From Primula veris (taxonomy: Eukaryota; Streptophyta; Magnoliopsida; Ericales; Primulaceae), in NCBI GenBank assembly GCA_963682055.1, contig OY821740.1, forward strand, positions 41,994,795 to 42,058,794: a stretch of 64,000 bases of DNA, in the 5' to 3' direction. A model generated the notes under the pieces. It ran no database searches, had not been told where the DNA came from, and was given only the letters and a program-made list of their open reading frames with translations. Positions 1 through 12,720 of the stretch are shown here, piece by piece. Each line of letters starts with the position of its first letter. Within the stretch, counting starts at the first letter, position 1. The translations under genes were made by a program, and so were the position numbers.

Positions 1-1279
1 ATTTTTGTATTTATTAATATGTGTTGAGTTTTTAGCGTATGACGTACCCTAAAATATAGTGCATCGAGTTTTCTTTTTATCTGTTAGAAAAATTAATCAT
101 TATAAACAAGAAACAAATCACTGGTTCACAGAATAATTGATCAATATTCTATTTTGCTACGTCACTGAATAATTGATTTTTTTTTTTAGTAAAATTATCT
201 AATTTAAATTATCATTTTATCCTTCATATAACACACACAAAAAAAATATGATTTGATAGTTTTTTTCTTTTTTTATAAAACTTATTGTATTTTCATACAA
301 TTTTTTCAAATTTCACAATTTTTATAGATTAACATTAACACCTTTTCCGATTTCATACTTCTGACTTTTCATTTTGTTGATTTGATAGATTGACATGATG
401 TTTTTCGTACGAATTTAGTATAAATACGTTATTTTCTAGCATGTAAAAGTGGTATTTTATCAAGTAACCCTCGTCAATTTTATTAATTTATATTTTCAAT
501 AAAAAAAATTATTATTAATTTACGTGCCGCACCATAATCCAGTTCACCCATATTTGTATTTATACTACATGACCAATAAAGCTTGAAAATAAATGCACTG
601 TGATCCACATATTTTCAGTTGTAGAAAAATATTGGAACTTGTACCTTTAATTTTGCATGTACGTAACGTAACACCTTCTCTAAATCTAGCATATACGTAC
701 AAAATAAAAGTGGGAATTTCAATTTGGTACAAAGTATTAATCTTATTAGTTAAAAACACAAACGGGTGATTTTTCTTTCACTTTAATCGTTTTAAAAATG
801 AAAAGAGCAAATTACCCTTAGTTTTAGTTTTCATACCAACCAAAACTATAGAAACCCATCCACCTTATGTTTATCGGATTGTGGTTTAATGTGTTAGTTT
901 AATTTAAGTTGAATGTGTTGGTTCGTAAGGAGCGGATTAAGTTTACCGGTGTGTTGATTTAGCGTGTTGGTTTAACTTAATTTTTTCTTTTATATAAAAA
1001 ATATTAAATTTTGAATGTTATTGTAATTACTAAATAAGTCTTAACAATTTTGAATGTTATTGCAAATAACTACTGACAGTTATAATTGTAATCAACAACT
1101 AAAAACTTTAGTAAAATTTAAATAACATAAAAATAAACATTTATTTCATTAATTAATAAAAGAGTACATTAATTAAAAATAAAAATCAAATCAATTAAAA
1201 ATAAAAATAAAAATAAAAATAAAAACTACATCAACTGAAAATAAAAATTATATAAAATAAAAAATTAAAACTACATCAA
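1..1279. other. AT-rich intergenic DNA, no gene seen
   Basis: No ORF of recognisable family is present on either strand. A short A-rich microsatellite with an AAAAAT-type unit lies at about 1189-1225, just beyond the stop codon of the decayed Harbinger-type ORF that follows. It probably belongs to the tail of that element. The region around 820-1000 is rich in GGTTTAA/GTGTTGG-like words but has no clear repeat borders. Confidence 0.5.
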
Positions 1280-2384
1280 TTAAATCGAAAGATTTCCTAT
1301 GATTTCAGTTTGTTTTGCTATGATCCAGTTCCTTCTATCTGTCGTAATATTCGGATCATCGGGATCCAATCACATAATTTTTTCTTCCATCTCCCAAATT
1401 TATGAACGTGATTTATCTCTAATTGCAACTGTTTTCTCTTTAACTGCAGACGCTTTCTCTGCAGCTGTAGGCGTCATTGCCGACATGTTGCTCGCTGATA
1501 TTTGATAACTCGTACTTTGTTGCTCTATTTAAGAAGCCATAAAATCCATCACACTAGATGATAAATTAGAATTTCTAAAGGCCTCCGTCTTTGCGGCTTT
1601 TCTATCTTTTGGCCTCTCTAAGTTATCCTAAACCGTTACTTCTTCAACGGCGTCATAATCGATATCAAAACCGGTTGATTTTGATCCACCCGCTACATTA
1701 GTTTTTATTTTATTTTATTTGATCTTCTTCAATATGGGTGTGTCATTTTGGTTGATCTTTCAAAACGGTAAAATAACGATGATTTTTAAAAGATTTACCC
1801 ATATATTCGAAAAAACCGAGTTCCGCGGCTGTATACTAAAAATTTGTAAAAAAAGTATTGTAATTAGTCTAAATAAACAAGTTGATAATTTAAAAACTAA
1901 TTAAAAAATTATGCAAAAGTTTATAAAATCATACCACATTGTGGTCGACTCTTCCGCTTTTTCGTCTCCTTTCCTCGTGGTTAAAATATGTTTGGAATTT
2001 TTTCACCTTTTTACTCATATGGCCAAAGTGGCGGCGCAATATTTCCGATGAACGCTCTGAATGCCAACCATCGGGTAACACGTGGTGGTAATCAGAATGA
2101 ATTTTCAACCAGCCATTTTGCTTATTCATTGCCAACAATCCTATCGGTTGATATATTATACCAACTTTTACAAAGTCGCTCATCTTCGTATTCGGTCCAC
2201 ACTTTTTGATCAACCGTATTCGTATCGGTTTGAGTTTGAGTTTTTTTTCTTCTTGGTTTTCATTTTTAAGGTTGAGAAAATTGAGTTTGGAAAGGTTGCG
2301 TTGAATATTGAGTTGAGTTATCGTATTTATATTGGGAGGAAGACACGTATTACATTTCATCATCGGAGTTTATTGGATAATTGA
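1280..2384 (-). pseudogene. Decayed PIF/Harbinger-type accessory ORF (trihelix/NAM-associated-like)
   Basis: Read on the minus strand, the pieces line up with the ORF1-like protein that accompanies plant PIF/Harbinger transposons, often annotated as glutathione S-transferase T3-like or NAM-associated. Near 2205-2120 one frame reads WTEYEDERLCKSWYNI followed by DRIVGNE and an in-frame stop. A second frame at about 2060-1930 reads SSEILRRHFGHMSKKV and then YFNHEERRRKSG. Further on, around 1780-1740, comes a VLKDQPKW-like motif typical of the middle of this family. Near 1630-1560 comes RPKDRKAAKTEAFRNS, and the coiled C-terminal part ends with the stop at 1280-1282. Several stops and at least two frameshifts separate the pieces, so it cannot make the protein. 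The family role is DNA binding for the transposase, which is not seen here. Family assignment rests on motif memory. Confidence 0.72.
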
Positions 2385-5300
2385 AATTATCACCACCATA
2401 ATTGGTCATTTGTAGAAAATAAATATGTTTAGTGATATAGGAAAGGTAATAAGAGTAAGAAAATTATGTGGGTTGAATGAAAATGGGTGTGAGTTTATAT
2501 AAGGTGAAGAATGAGTCGAATTTAATTTTTAAAAATATTTTGAACTAAAAAAAAATATAACTAGCCGTTATTTATGACTTATTTGTATAATTTAAAAGTT
2601 TAAGGACCTTAAAATTTACTAATATTACCATTTATTACCGTTATAGATACTAAATTGTAATAATCTGAAACTACAATACCAGCGGAGTAATTATAAAGAT
2701 CCGATTTGTTTTTAATACAATACAAAATAAAAGGACTGGTTTGTAATTATAACAGGGACCATTGCATGTAATTATCAAGGCTGAACCAACACGAATACAG
2801 TGTTGGCTGCGAGGAGAGAAAGGAGAATGGCGACGTGTTGGTTGCGGCTCCACCCACCGCAACCACAACCTCGATAAACATGCTCTTAATTCTCAATTGC
2901 ATCACTATCTCGCGCAATAGTCTATATACTTCGTCTAGTCCCAACAACTATCACAGTAAGCACCATCCGATCAGTATCTAAAAGTCAGCGACCTTCTTGT
3001 TGCCGTCTTTCATCTTTGGATAGCCCGTTTTTTGGGTTTTGTCGTGATTTTAAATTTCCGGTCAATGTTGTGGCAGCAATGTCGTCCTTCGCGAATATTC
3101 AACGATTGATGGTCTTTTACGAATAACATTTTTATTTTATTTCGAAAATCTAAAATTAGTGACCAAAATATATATTGTAAAAAAGTGTCCGAATTCATAG
3201 TCACAATACATATGGGACAATCCAAATTTTGCGTCAAAATAGATTTATGAAAGACAAATTTAAATCGTCTCTGATAACGTGTGATTGTCTTTTAGATACG
3301 CTACATTTTGACTTTGGTACCCAAAAAATTAGGTTGAAAAGAAGAACTTTTAGTATTTGCGGATCCATATCTTTTTATGCTATCCTCCCCTGGTCCCCAT
3401 CCGATTGAGGTGGACCCAAAATTTTATTTGTGGGGCTTGACTAAATTACAAACAATCCATTGTTTGAGCAATTAAAGAAGGGGGTTCCAAGAAAATGAAA
3501 ACGCAATTACTTCAGTTTATTTTTAACAGATTTGGTAAGAAACAACAGCTTGATTGTTTTTAAATTAAGGGAATTAGGAACCATTTAGAAATTGTAATAA
3601 TGCTAATGAGCCAGATAAACTCAACCAGACTATCAACAAACTAGTAGTTAATGTAAATTTAGAATTTCATTTTCACGCCGAAATTTAAGAGTCTGCTATT
3701 CGGCTATATATTTAATATTTTTAATTAATATTTAAGTTTAGGGTAATCTCAAATAGGGTTCTATAATATTATATTTGGTTTTTTATTTTGTTAAATCGTC
3801 AAATAAAATATATTAAAATCATTAACATTTTAAATATTTTTAATTAATATTTAAGTTTAGGGTAGTATGAAACAGGGCTTTATAATATTATATTTGAGTT
3901 TTTATTTTGTTGAATTGTCAAATAAAATATATTAAAATTTTAAATATTTTTAATTAATATTTAATTTTAGGATATTCTATATTTGATGTTTTATTTTTGT
4001 TTTGATTGGGTGTCAAAATAATTGTAAAAATTATATAAATAAATAATCAGTCTGGTTAAGCTACTATGGGTATATAGAATTACCTAGAAATTGAAGATAG
4101 TTTTTTTCTAGTGAGAACGTGTATAAAGATGAGCAATCGACCCGTTGCTCACTCAACTGATGGCACCTTATTAACTGCCACAATTAGTACTGTGATATTA
4201 ATGTGTCACCCTGTTTAACAAACGGATAATTACTACTTGTTGTACAAACTACAAACTATTTCATCCGTCCTATTCATTGGGATACTATGGTTAACAACTT
4301 AACAACACATATTAAGGAGACAAATGTCATTATTCTTGTTTAATTTTATGATAAATCGCATTTTTGCTTCTTACTTTTGTCTTAGTATAAGTGTCGATTT
4401 ATTAGAAATAAAGGTAATACAGCAAGTCTGATAAAATTACTAGCCATTTATAGCAGTTGTCGTAATAAATCGGGATATAAAAAAATGGTCAACTGCCCAG
4501 TAGAATGAAAGTCACGAAAAGAATAATTGGGAATAGGCGACTGTGTTTATGAGATGGGTCTTTGGTGACTGTGGGCCATTTTGCCTTGGTATCCTTTTCC
4601 AAACTAAATTAGCAAACAGCCCAATAGTCACTAACACAAATCATATGGCATCTTGAGATGGGCAGATTAACATAGATCTAAAGCCCATAACAAAACCGAA
4701 AATTTAAAATAGCTACTTAAAATAGGGTCATGCGTAGGTCGCAGTTACAGACCGGGATATCGAAGAGATCTGGTCGGCAACATTGAGGGTGAGGGTAAGG
4801 TTGGGATTGGTCAAAGCTCAATAATCATAGAGAATGTTCTCGGCTATTTTTTTACTGATCGTGTCTATGGGGATACGTTATGCTATTTGAGATGGTTCCA
4901 ACTTCATTAGTCATGTTTCGGGTTTAAAACTTGGTCCGTCTTGCCCTAATCCATGGTTTTTTTTCCAAAGCTTCCGTGAGAATGTTAGAAGGCCCTCTCA
5001 TCAAGTCCTAGCGACCATCAAAACAATGCATTCGAAGGACTTTAATTAGGACAGATTTTACTTTCCAATTTTTTATTCTTGCCGAAATTTCATAATCCCT
5101 TGTATGTATTGCAGGTCTCCTACCTGACCAGCAAATTCCTCACATAATATCCATCAGAAAACTAAAACATATCATGAAATCAGGTTGCATTTCATTATAG
5201 ATGTATTAATTAAGGAGTTGACTATTCTTTCTACATTTTTTACGATTCTAATGTCAGTAGATTGTCTAACTTGTGTAGAGCTAGAGATCAGGTAAATAAG

Positions 5301-6130
5301 TATGATAATTAATGAAATACTCTTAGGCAAGGGAAGTTAAGTGGGGACGATCGGGTGCCACGGTACCCCCTATAATTTTAAAAATCCCAAGTGACGCAAT
5401 TTTTTTTTAGATTTGGCACCCCCATAAAAATATGTTACTTGTACATATATTTTGGCACCCCCATTTACACATCCTGACTTCGCCCCTGCGAGTCTTAGGC
5501 CGAAAATCTAGATCTAGCTTCCGACAAGAGTTTAATTGTTTCAGAAACGAAGTGAAGCTTCATAGAAAGGATATATAATTCACAAATAATTGAGAAAATC
5601 ATACTCATAGTAACTGTTCTGTACTTCTGTTTGGGCTCGCATAATATCATTAATATCACAATACATTAACATAATTAAAAAATATTTAAATTTTTTTTGG
5701 CAACAAATTATTTTTTTCCCAACACTTTTTGGTCATGTCCAAGAATTTCAACAAACTAGATGGGCGCCTACCCTGAAATACTAACTACGAGTCTACGACG
5801 ACAATTTTTGTTTGATTCAATATTATAAGGGGTAAATTTTGCAGAATGTGGTAGCACCGCCCTTGATCAGTCTATGTGTACTTCTTTATCAGTAAACACA
5901 TAAACATAAAAGACATGAATTTATAGAACTGATACTTTGTTTCTCATACTTTATTTAATTTTGTGTATAAAACTAATGGCATTGGAACGAATTGGAAGCA
6001 ACTTCACGAATATCACGGCTAAGTTGATGGCAATTTAACATGGCCCAACAAAAACTAATATTTTTGCCTTACAATTTATACTATTGCACGACAATACCAT
6101 TTTTATTCATAGTTGTCATCCATGGGCTGA
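2385..6130. other. Intergenic DNA with transposon remains and a local repeat
   Basis: No functional gene is visible. Positions 2790-2890 are GC-richer than their surroundings and end near AAGAGCATG on the minus strand, which could be the outer end of the Harbinger-type element. At 3715-4020 there is a degenerate tandem repeat (separate entry). The stretch 4700-5040 is less AT-rich and might be an old retroelement piece, but I recognise no domain. At 5350-5480 the phrase TTGGCACCCCCAT occurs twice, about 46 bp apart, followed by CTTCGCCCCTG, a pattern I associate with old plant transposon ends. Confidence 0.45.
3715..4020. repeat. Three-copy AT-rich tandem repeat, period about 110-118 bp
   Basis: A unit beginning ATATTTTTAATTAATATTTA starts at about 3715, 3833 and 3943. 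The first two copies share about 110 bp, including a stretch around TCAAATAAAATATATTAAAA. The third copy is shortened and diverged. No coding potential is seen. Confidence 0.7.
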
Positions 6131-6136
6131 CAAGTT

Positions 6137-6146
6137 TATATATAAA
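6137..6146 (+). promoter_or_regulatory. Probable TATA box of the first DUF642 gene
   Basis: TATATATAAA lies 82-91 bases before the start codon at 6228. That leaves room for a usual plant start site some 30 bases downstream and a short leader. It is judged by sequence and position only. Confidence 0.5.
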
Positions 6147-6227
6147 CACTTCTAAGATTTAACATTTTATACACTCACGGAAAAGCCTTATACTCGGGTA
6201 GTTCTCCCCTTTTTATCATCATTAGAA

Positions 6228-8190
6228 ATGGCTTTAGTACTTTCTCTTTGCTTCATCTCCATTTTAACTGTTTACATCACCTCTATTTGTGCGGCATCGA
6301 CTCCAAGTCTTGATGGTAAATACGAAAGTCCTTCAAGATGTTGTTTTTACGGATTATGCATGTTACCATCTTGAAAATAAAGTAGCAAATTAATTTTTCT
6401 TTTTATGAGCAGCTTCAGATTTCATTAATGTGCTTAAACTTTCATGCAGAAAGTTAATACTAAGTTACAAATTCTTTCATTGATTTAAGGACAGTAATTA
6501 ACATCCACATCGTTCCCCCTCCAGGGTATATAATTATTCCCAGAATTGTTGAAAAGAAGAATTTGTAGAATATATATGTGAGACTACAAGAATGATCAAA
6601 GTAAGTGTTTATCTGTCCATTAACAGAATCTGCTAATTTTTGTAGAGCTCCTAGCAAATGGCTATTTCGAGGAGGCCCCACGAAAAACAAACCTAAAAAA
6701 AACTTTGATAATAGGAAAATACTCCTTACCTAAATGGGAGATCGATGGCTTGGTTGAATACGTATCCGGTGGGCCTCAACCCGGAGGGTTTTACTTTCCC
6801 ATTCCCCGTGGGGCACATGCAGCGAGGCTTGGAAATGAAGCATCCATATCGCAGTATATTTCCCTCATTTCTGGTGAAACCTACTCCCTAACATTCGGTA
6901 TATTTTTTTTTCTCTTTTTTTTCATGTAAATTCATGGCCGGGTAATTTTTTCTCATGTGCCATTTTTTTTTATAATAACCAGTTTTTTTTACTAAAAGGT
7001 TCTACGAGGACGTGTGCTCAGGATGAGGTGCTTAGGGTATCTGCTTCAGGGCAAACCTCAAATCTTCCCATTCAGACATTGTATAGTACCGATGGTGGTG
7101 ATACTTATGCGTGGGCTTTCAAAGCCAATTCTAAAGTTGTTAAAATTACTTTTAGTAACCCGGGGGTCGAAGAGGATCCCACTTGTGGTCCCCTCTTGGA
7201 TGCTATCGCTATTAAGCAGATTCTTCCCGCCCAGTATTCAAAAGGTATCAAAATCTTTGCGCATTCTTATGTACTTTTCCGTTATAATAACGGCAGTTCG
7301 ACGTTTTTTGACCGCATACTTTTCCGTCCTAAATTGATTATCCTTTACTTTGGAATAGATGTGAATTTTATTATAATGAAATAGAACAACTTAAGTAGGA
7401 CGAAAGAAGCATACGGAGATGTGAAACAAAAAGTTGGAAGTACAAAACGAGCTTTTAAGATGCTAGAGATCAGAGATGCTAGATGTTTTTTCATTTTCTT
7501 AGATCCAGTCCAAATTTTACTTTTTAAAAGTTTACAATTTTTTCTGCAAAGTGCATACCAAACAACCAAATAAATGCAAGAAAATTAAAGTTCACCAAAC
7601 AAGCCATATCTATACTCCTGAGTTGCTACAAGTTGAGCTTGTTTACTCTTTTCCTTCTATCATGAGTAGGTAACTTGATTAAAAACGGAGGTTTTGAAAA
7701 CGGCCCTCACACATTCAAGAACTTCTCAACGGGTGTTCTCGTCCTCCCACACGACCAAGACAAAATATCATCTCTCCCAGGATGGATAATTGAATCTCTA
7801 AAGCCCATCAAGTACATCGATTCAAAACACTTCTATGTCCCCTCAGGCCTTTCTGCAATAGAATTGGTGGCAGGAAGGGAGAGCGCCATTGCACAAATCA
7901 TCAGAACCGTTCCAGACAAATTTTACAGACTCAGTTTTAAAGTGGGAGATGCTAAGAATGACTGCCACGGGTCAATGATGGTCGAAGCTTTCGCTGGTAG
8001 ACAAACACTAAAGGCGCCATTTTCCTCTCAAGGAAAGGGCACGTTTAAAAGTGTGAGCCTTAGGTTTCAAGCTTTTACGAACAGGACGAGGATTACATTC
8101 TATAGTGCATATTATCATAGCAAGCTTAATGACTATGGGCACATGTGTGGCCCTGTATTGGATGATGTTAAGGTTGTTCGTTTGGCTTAA
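6228..8190 (+). CDS. DUF642 secreted cell-wall protein, copy 1
   Basis: Four exons close in one frame: 6228-6315, 6646-6897, 6999-7244 and 7670-8190 (368 residues, normal for the family). Residues 1-24 form a signal peptide (MALVLSLCFISILTVY then ending CAAS). Two galactose-binding-like DUF642 halves follow. The first starts LLANGYFEE and contains SGGPQPGGFYFPIPRG, RLGNEAS and TCGPLLDAIAIKQ. The second starts LIKNGGFENGPHTF and contains LPGWIIESLKP, GRESAIAQIIRTVP, GDAKNDCHGSMM and YGHMCGPVLDDVKV. Family members bind wall polysaccharide, and some (BIIDXI, TEEBE in Arabidopsis) affect pectin methylesterase activity, so an apoplastic role is inferred. It is the most diverged of the three neighbours, with Tyr replacing Asp in the first NGDFE-type motif and Pro in place of Ala in the FAIPRG loop. 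Introns are compact (330, 101 and 425 bp). All residues I expect for fold integrity appear to be present. Confidence 0.93.
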
Positions 8191-9685
8191 TTAGACATTT
8201 TGAATACTCTTGGTTTTGTGAGTCACCGGAAAGGGCAATCAGGGTATCGGGATGGAGGACTTTATCATGTTTTTCATTGAATTTTTTGTTAGGTTTGATG
8301 ATACTATATTTATTTATTTACGTTGTGATTGACTAATCTGCCGTGGAAAGTTTGTTCCAAGTCAAAAAATCTTGTTTATACTATTCTTATTCATATGAGT
8401 TTCTACACGAGTTCATCTCTAGATACTTAGGTAGGGATGTATTTATTTTAAGACTTCCCACTTTTTTCTAAAAAGTACAGTAGAAAACAATATTTTCCCC
8501 GTTTTCCCTTATAGCTAATGCATATTTCACCCCTATCTGAAGTTCCGAATAAATTTCAACTCCGTCACTACATTTGTCTGATTTCCCAGTGTGTTATAAA
8601 TATGTTTACACTAGTCTAATGCATTAAATTAGTTATTCTCATATCAGTTTCTGAAAGAAAATGACTTGGCTGGTGCCGGGCAATGATCCACGTTACTTAA
8701 TTAATGAGTCCAAAGTTCGTTCATACAATCTGAACTAATCGTCTAATCCTTTTCTGTTACATTTTCTTATATCATTAATCAATTCTGATCATGACCACAA
8801 GAATAATTTAAATTCTCAACTTGTATTTCCAGTGTTTGCAAACAAACATAGTGACATATATAATTTTAATGAATACTAGCTACCGACCAAATGTTGTTTA
8901 ATATGATTTTAAAATCAATTTAACAAAAAATAGAAACATTTACAGAAATTATAATTTATACAAACCTTTAATTAATCGAGCAATATAAGCTGTGTTGTAA
9001 CCAACTAATTATTTAACTAGGGAAACCAAAAAGAGTTGGTACTTCAACACATTTTTTTAAGCAATATGACTTCTACACATAAATTAACCATTTGTTACAT
9101 TATGTTTATTTGTTGTATAATAATTTGCTTATAGTTTATTTATTTGTTGTAAGAGGTTCCTTTGTTTTGAACCTTTTATCTCTCAAAACTAGGAGATAAA
9201 GTTGTGAAGTTGTGTGAAACCAATTAACCACATTTAGCCCTCTCCACTAGTAGTATATCAATATTAGTCATTTATCTTCCAGATTAAAGTAACAAATGTA
9301 ATGAAAGTAAACAATTAAAGTCAATACATTTAAAAACCGAGGAATAATGGATCACTTACTCCTTTCTTTCAGATGGCAATTAAAATTTAAAGGGGTGTAT
9401 GATCTGTGGCCCTGTGGGTACAAACTCCACATAAGAAGCTTTAATTGCGCTATTAAGCTAATTCCAGTTTGTGTTGTTTATAAGCAAGTCGGTGGCATAC
9501 TTAAATATGTTTCTTGATGAATGTGACATGGAATCAATTTGTAATATATATAATCAGATACTGAGATACAAGTCGGATCGATACCGAGATACTAATTAAA
9601 CAGAAGAATTGTATACATTTTATGAACTTACAGACGTAGTTTATACTCAGATTTTCTCTTCCTCATAACCCATCATTTGTCAAAA
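8191..9685. other. Intergenic DNA between DUF642 copies 1 and 2
   Basis: This 1.5-kb spacer holds the 3' end of copy 1 and the promoter of copy 2. A TATATATAA stretch lies near 9545-9553, about 135 bp before the copy 2 start. No other gene or clear repeat is seen. Confidence 0.5.
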
Positions 9686-12505
9686 ATGGCTTTGTTTCTC
9701 TCAATGTGTTTCCTCTCAATCTTCTTTCACAATGCTTGTTCGGCACTTCCTCTAAATTTTGATGGTAAGTATCTGTATTTCATCAACTTTTGCTAATAGG
9801 ATAGAGTTTAATTACTACACATTATCCAACTTCAGTTATCAGGAATTCTCAGATCACCCATTTGATTGTAAAAGTTTACACCTTATGCATAAAATGACCG
9901 AAAAATCATCATTCATCATAATGCTACGAAGTACAACAACTAGAAATAGAATCAAACATGAGTTGGTTACGGATCAGAAAAGGGCCTTTGGTCTTTTTCA
10001 AGATCTTTACATTATTTCATTTGTTATCACAGTCATGATTATTGTTCAACAAATAAACTTAGATATATATCTCTCAGTAAGCAAATCTAATACAACTAAT
10101 GCCAGAAGCCGTGTTTTTCAAATCTATGTGGAATTTGTAATCAGTATGAGGCCGTCCATTGTTCCTGATTTTAATATGAAGTGTCTTGTAATCTTGTATT
10201 TGCACTGAAGGTTAAAATGTACCACTTTTCCATTGACCGAGATTAGCTAATTAATGCTATTCGATTTAGACGTGTCAACGGAAATTAAGTACGTAGATAT
10301 ATCATGACATACTGTCTTATAAAGAAAATTCGAGACATGAATACATGGGTTTGATAACTCATTTAAACTTTTTTCTAATTTGCATCCTATTCAGTATTTA
10401 CCTTAATTACATTACAAAATGTATCAAGAATATCTCCGATAATTAAGTAACTGTATAAGTTTGATAAAATTCACCTCTAATGTATAGGATTGCTTGCCAA
10501 TGGTGATTTTGAGAAATCACCTTCAAAATCACACCTAAAGAAAACAGTGATAATGGGGAACAAATCCTTACCCAATTGGCAAATCAACGGGCTGGTGGAG
10601 TACGTTTCTGGTGGCCCCCAGCCCGACGGATTTTTCTTCGCTATCCCACGTGGGGCTCACGCAGTGAGGCTGGGGAACGAAGCATCCGTTTCTCAGAACA
10701 TTACCACTATTGTTGGAAACATATACTCTCTATCGTTCGGTATGCTCGTTACTATTTTTATAAATCTGTATAACTTTTCATTGCCTCTTGCTCATTCATT
10801 TTCTTTCAAGCTACTGCTGATGCTGTTATGCATATAAAATTTTGTATATTTGTAATGATGTCAGAGGAGTAACTTTAAGTAAATTTATGGCTATGTTTTT
10901 TTTTGGTACAACGGAAATATTATAGCTATGGTTTTAAGAAGCACATATAAATGTACTTCGAGTTACAGATTTGACGTTGTCACTTGATTAAGCATAATTA
11001 AAACTGATGTAATTGATCAAGTTTGTAATTTCTTATGCTACGAAAACATTAATTTTTGGAACAGGTGCTACGAGGACTTGTGCACAGGACGAGGTACTGA
11101 GAGTGTCAGCATCCGGACAAACTGCTGATCTTCCGATACAGACGTTGTATAGTAGCGATGGTGGCGATACATACGCATGGACTTTTAAGGCTACTTCTAA
11201 AATCGTAAAGCTCACTTTTCATAACACCGGGGTTCAAGAGGATGCCACTTGTGGGCCCCTCTTGGATGCTGTTGCCATCAAACAGATGCCCCCTCTCAAG
11301 TATATCAGAGGTATAAATTCCCTTACATATGTTGTGGGTTTATATAATATAGTTAATCTGTAAGTTAAAAAAATTAGTATTTTGTTATCATTGAGATGAT
11401 GGAGAAAAGAGTAAGACGACTTTGGTTGTTTGAGTAAGATACATCTGAGGCGATTTTTTACAAGCACCATGTTAATTGCTCTTAAAAGTTCCCCTTTTCT
11501 ATTTTCTTTATAGTTGATGACAATTTGTTAGGCCACAAGGTTATTGGTCTGAATATCTCACAAAGAGATCAATGAGCATCGATTTTGGTGGAGAAAATTG
11601 ATTGTTATCAAAATTCCAATCGTAAATTAGACATATCATGACTAATCACTAATCAGTAGTCTTGAACAAAATGATTAAAGGGTCATGGAACCGAAAACCA
11701 GTTACCACAAGAAGGAACCAGAACAAAATGATCTTTCACTTGTTCACGTATTAACCTTTTTTCAGGAATTGAAGATATTGGAACTCATTTGTTTCCTGTT
11801 AACTTTAATTTTCATACTAGTAAACAACATAATTAGGTTGAAAGTGATTTGTTTTCAGGATACTGCTTGGAACTAATCCAGCAAATCATTTTATTTCAAT
11901 AATCAGTTATAACTTTTAAGACAGTCTAACAAATGCAGTTTTTTTTTTTTTTTGTTGAAATTTCTCGCTGTTTCTAATGAGCAGGAAACTTGGTGAAAAA
12001 CGGAGGTTTTGAAATAGGCCCACATACATTCAAAAACTTCTCGACAGGTGTCCTCGTACTCCCTCACGAACAAGACAAGATTTCTCCTCTGCCAGGATGG
12101 ATAATAGAATCTCTCAAGCCCGTTAGGTACATCGACTCAAAACACTTTTCTGTCCCTTATGGCTTTGCTGCAGTAGAACTAGTTGGGGGAAGAGAAAGTG
12201 CTATAGCACAAATCATCAGAACCGTACCAAACAAACTATACACCATCACTTTCAGTATAGGAGATGCCAAGAACGATTGCCATGGTTCGATGATGATCGA
12301 GGCTTTTGCTGGAAAACAAACTCTGAAAGCTTCATTTTCGTCTCAAGGGAAAGGTGGTTATAAAACTGTGGCTCTCAAGTTTCAAGCGATTTCGGCTAGG
12401 ACAAGGATCACTTTTTATAGCGCATACTATCACAGTAAGGTGAATGACTATGGGCATATGTGTGGGCCTGTATTGGATAATGTTAGAGTTTTTCTTTCGG
12501 CTTAA
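9686..12505 (+). CDS. DUF642 secreted cell-wall protein, copy 2
   Basis: Four exons at 9686-9764, 10488-10739, 11065-11310 and 11985-12505 give 365 residues in one closed frame, with every intron in phase 1 and GT-AG. The signal peptide is MALFLSMCFLSIFF through CSA. The mature part starts LLANGDFEKSPSKSHLKK and carries both DUF642 halves, with TCGPLLDAVAIKQMPP in the first and KNDCHGSMMIEAFAGKQ and YGHMCGPVLDN in the second. Exons 2, 3 and 4 are exactly the same lengths (252, 246, 521 nt) as in both neighbours, which shows tandem duplication. Exon 3 is nearly identical in DNA to copy 3, so the two are either a recent pair or homogenised by gene conversion. The inferred role is apoplastic polysaccharide binding. 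A long open frame that runs through intron 1 (9759-10208) has no family resemblance and is not coding. Confidence 0.94.
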
Positions 12506-12660
12506 AGTCCTTTTTCTTGGTGTTTTTGTTCCGGAAAATCTCCGATGAACTTCGGCTGAGAATCTGAGATAGGAATAATAAGGCTGAATATTCACTTTAT
12601 GTATTGAAACCTATGGATTTGAAGATTGATTATTAAATGGTAAATGACACTCTTAACTAT

Positions 12661-12720
12661 TTGCTGGTTTATTCACACTTTACACACTATTTGCTGGTTT
12701 ATTCACATTTTACACACTAT
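12661..12720. repeat. Two-copy 30-bp tandem repeat
   Basis: A 30-bp unit starting TTGCTGGTTTATTCACA occurs at 12661-12690 and again at 12691-12720, with one mismatch. It lies 156 bp beyond the stop of DUF642 copy 2, so it may fall in that gene's 3' untranslated region. Confidence 0.9.

Noticed and set aside
2082..2384. 100-codon plus-strand open frame
   Set aside because: It is the antisense of the decayed Harbinger-type ORF; the minus strand carries the recognisable motifs.
6228..8190. DUF642 copy 1 as a pseudogene because of its divergence
   Set aside because: All four exons are in frame, splice sites are canonical, the signal peptide is intact and the length is normal.
9759..10208. 149-codon open frame on the plus strand
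   Set aside because: It starts inside exon 1 of DUF642 copy 2 in another frame and runs through intron 1. It has no family resemblance, and copy 3 has no counterpart.
12332..12595. Antisense open frame over the last exon of DUF642 copy 2
   Set aside because: It overlaps a well-supported exon on the other strand and shows no family.
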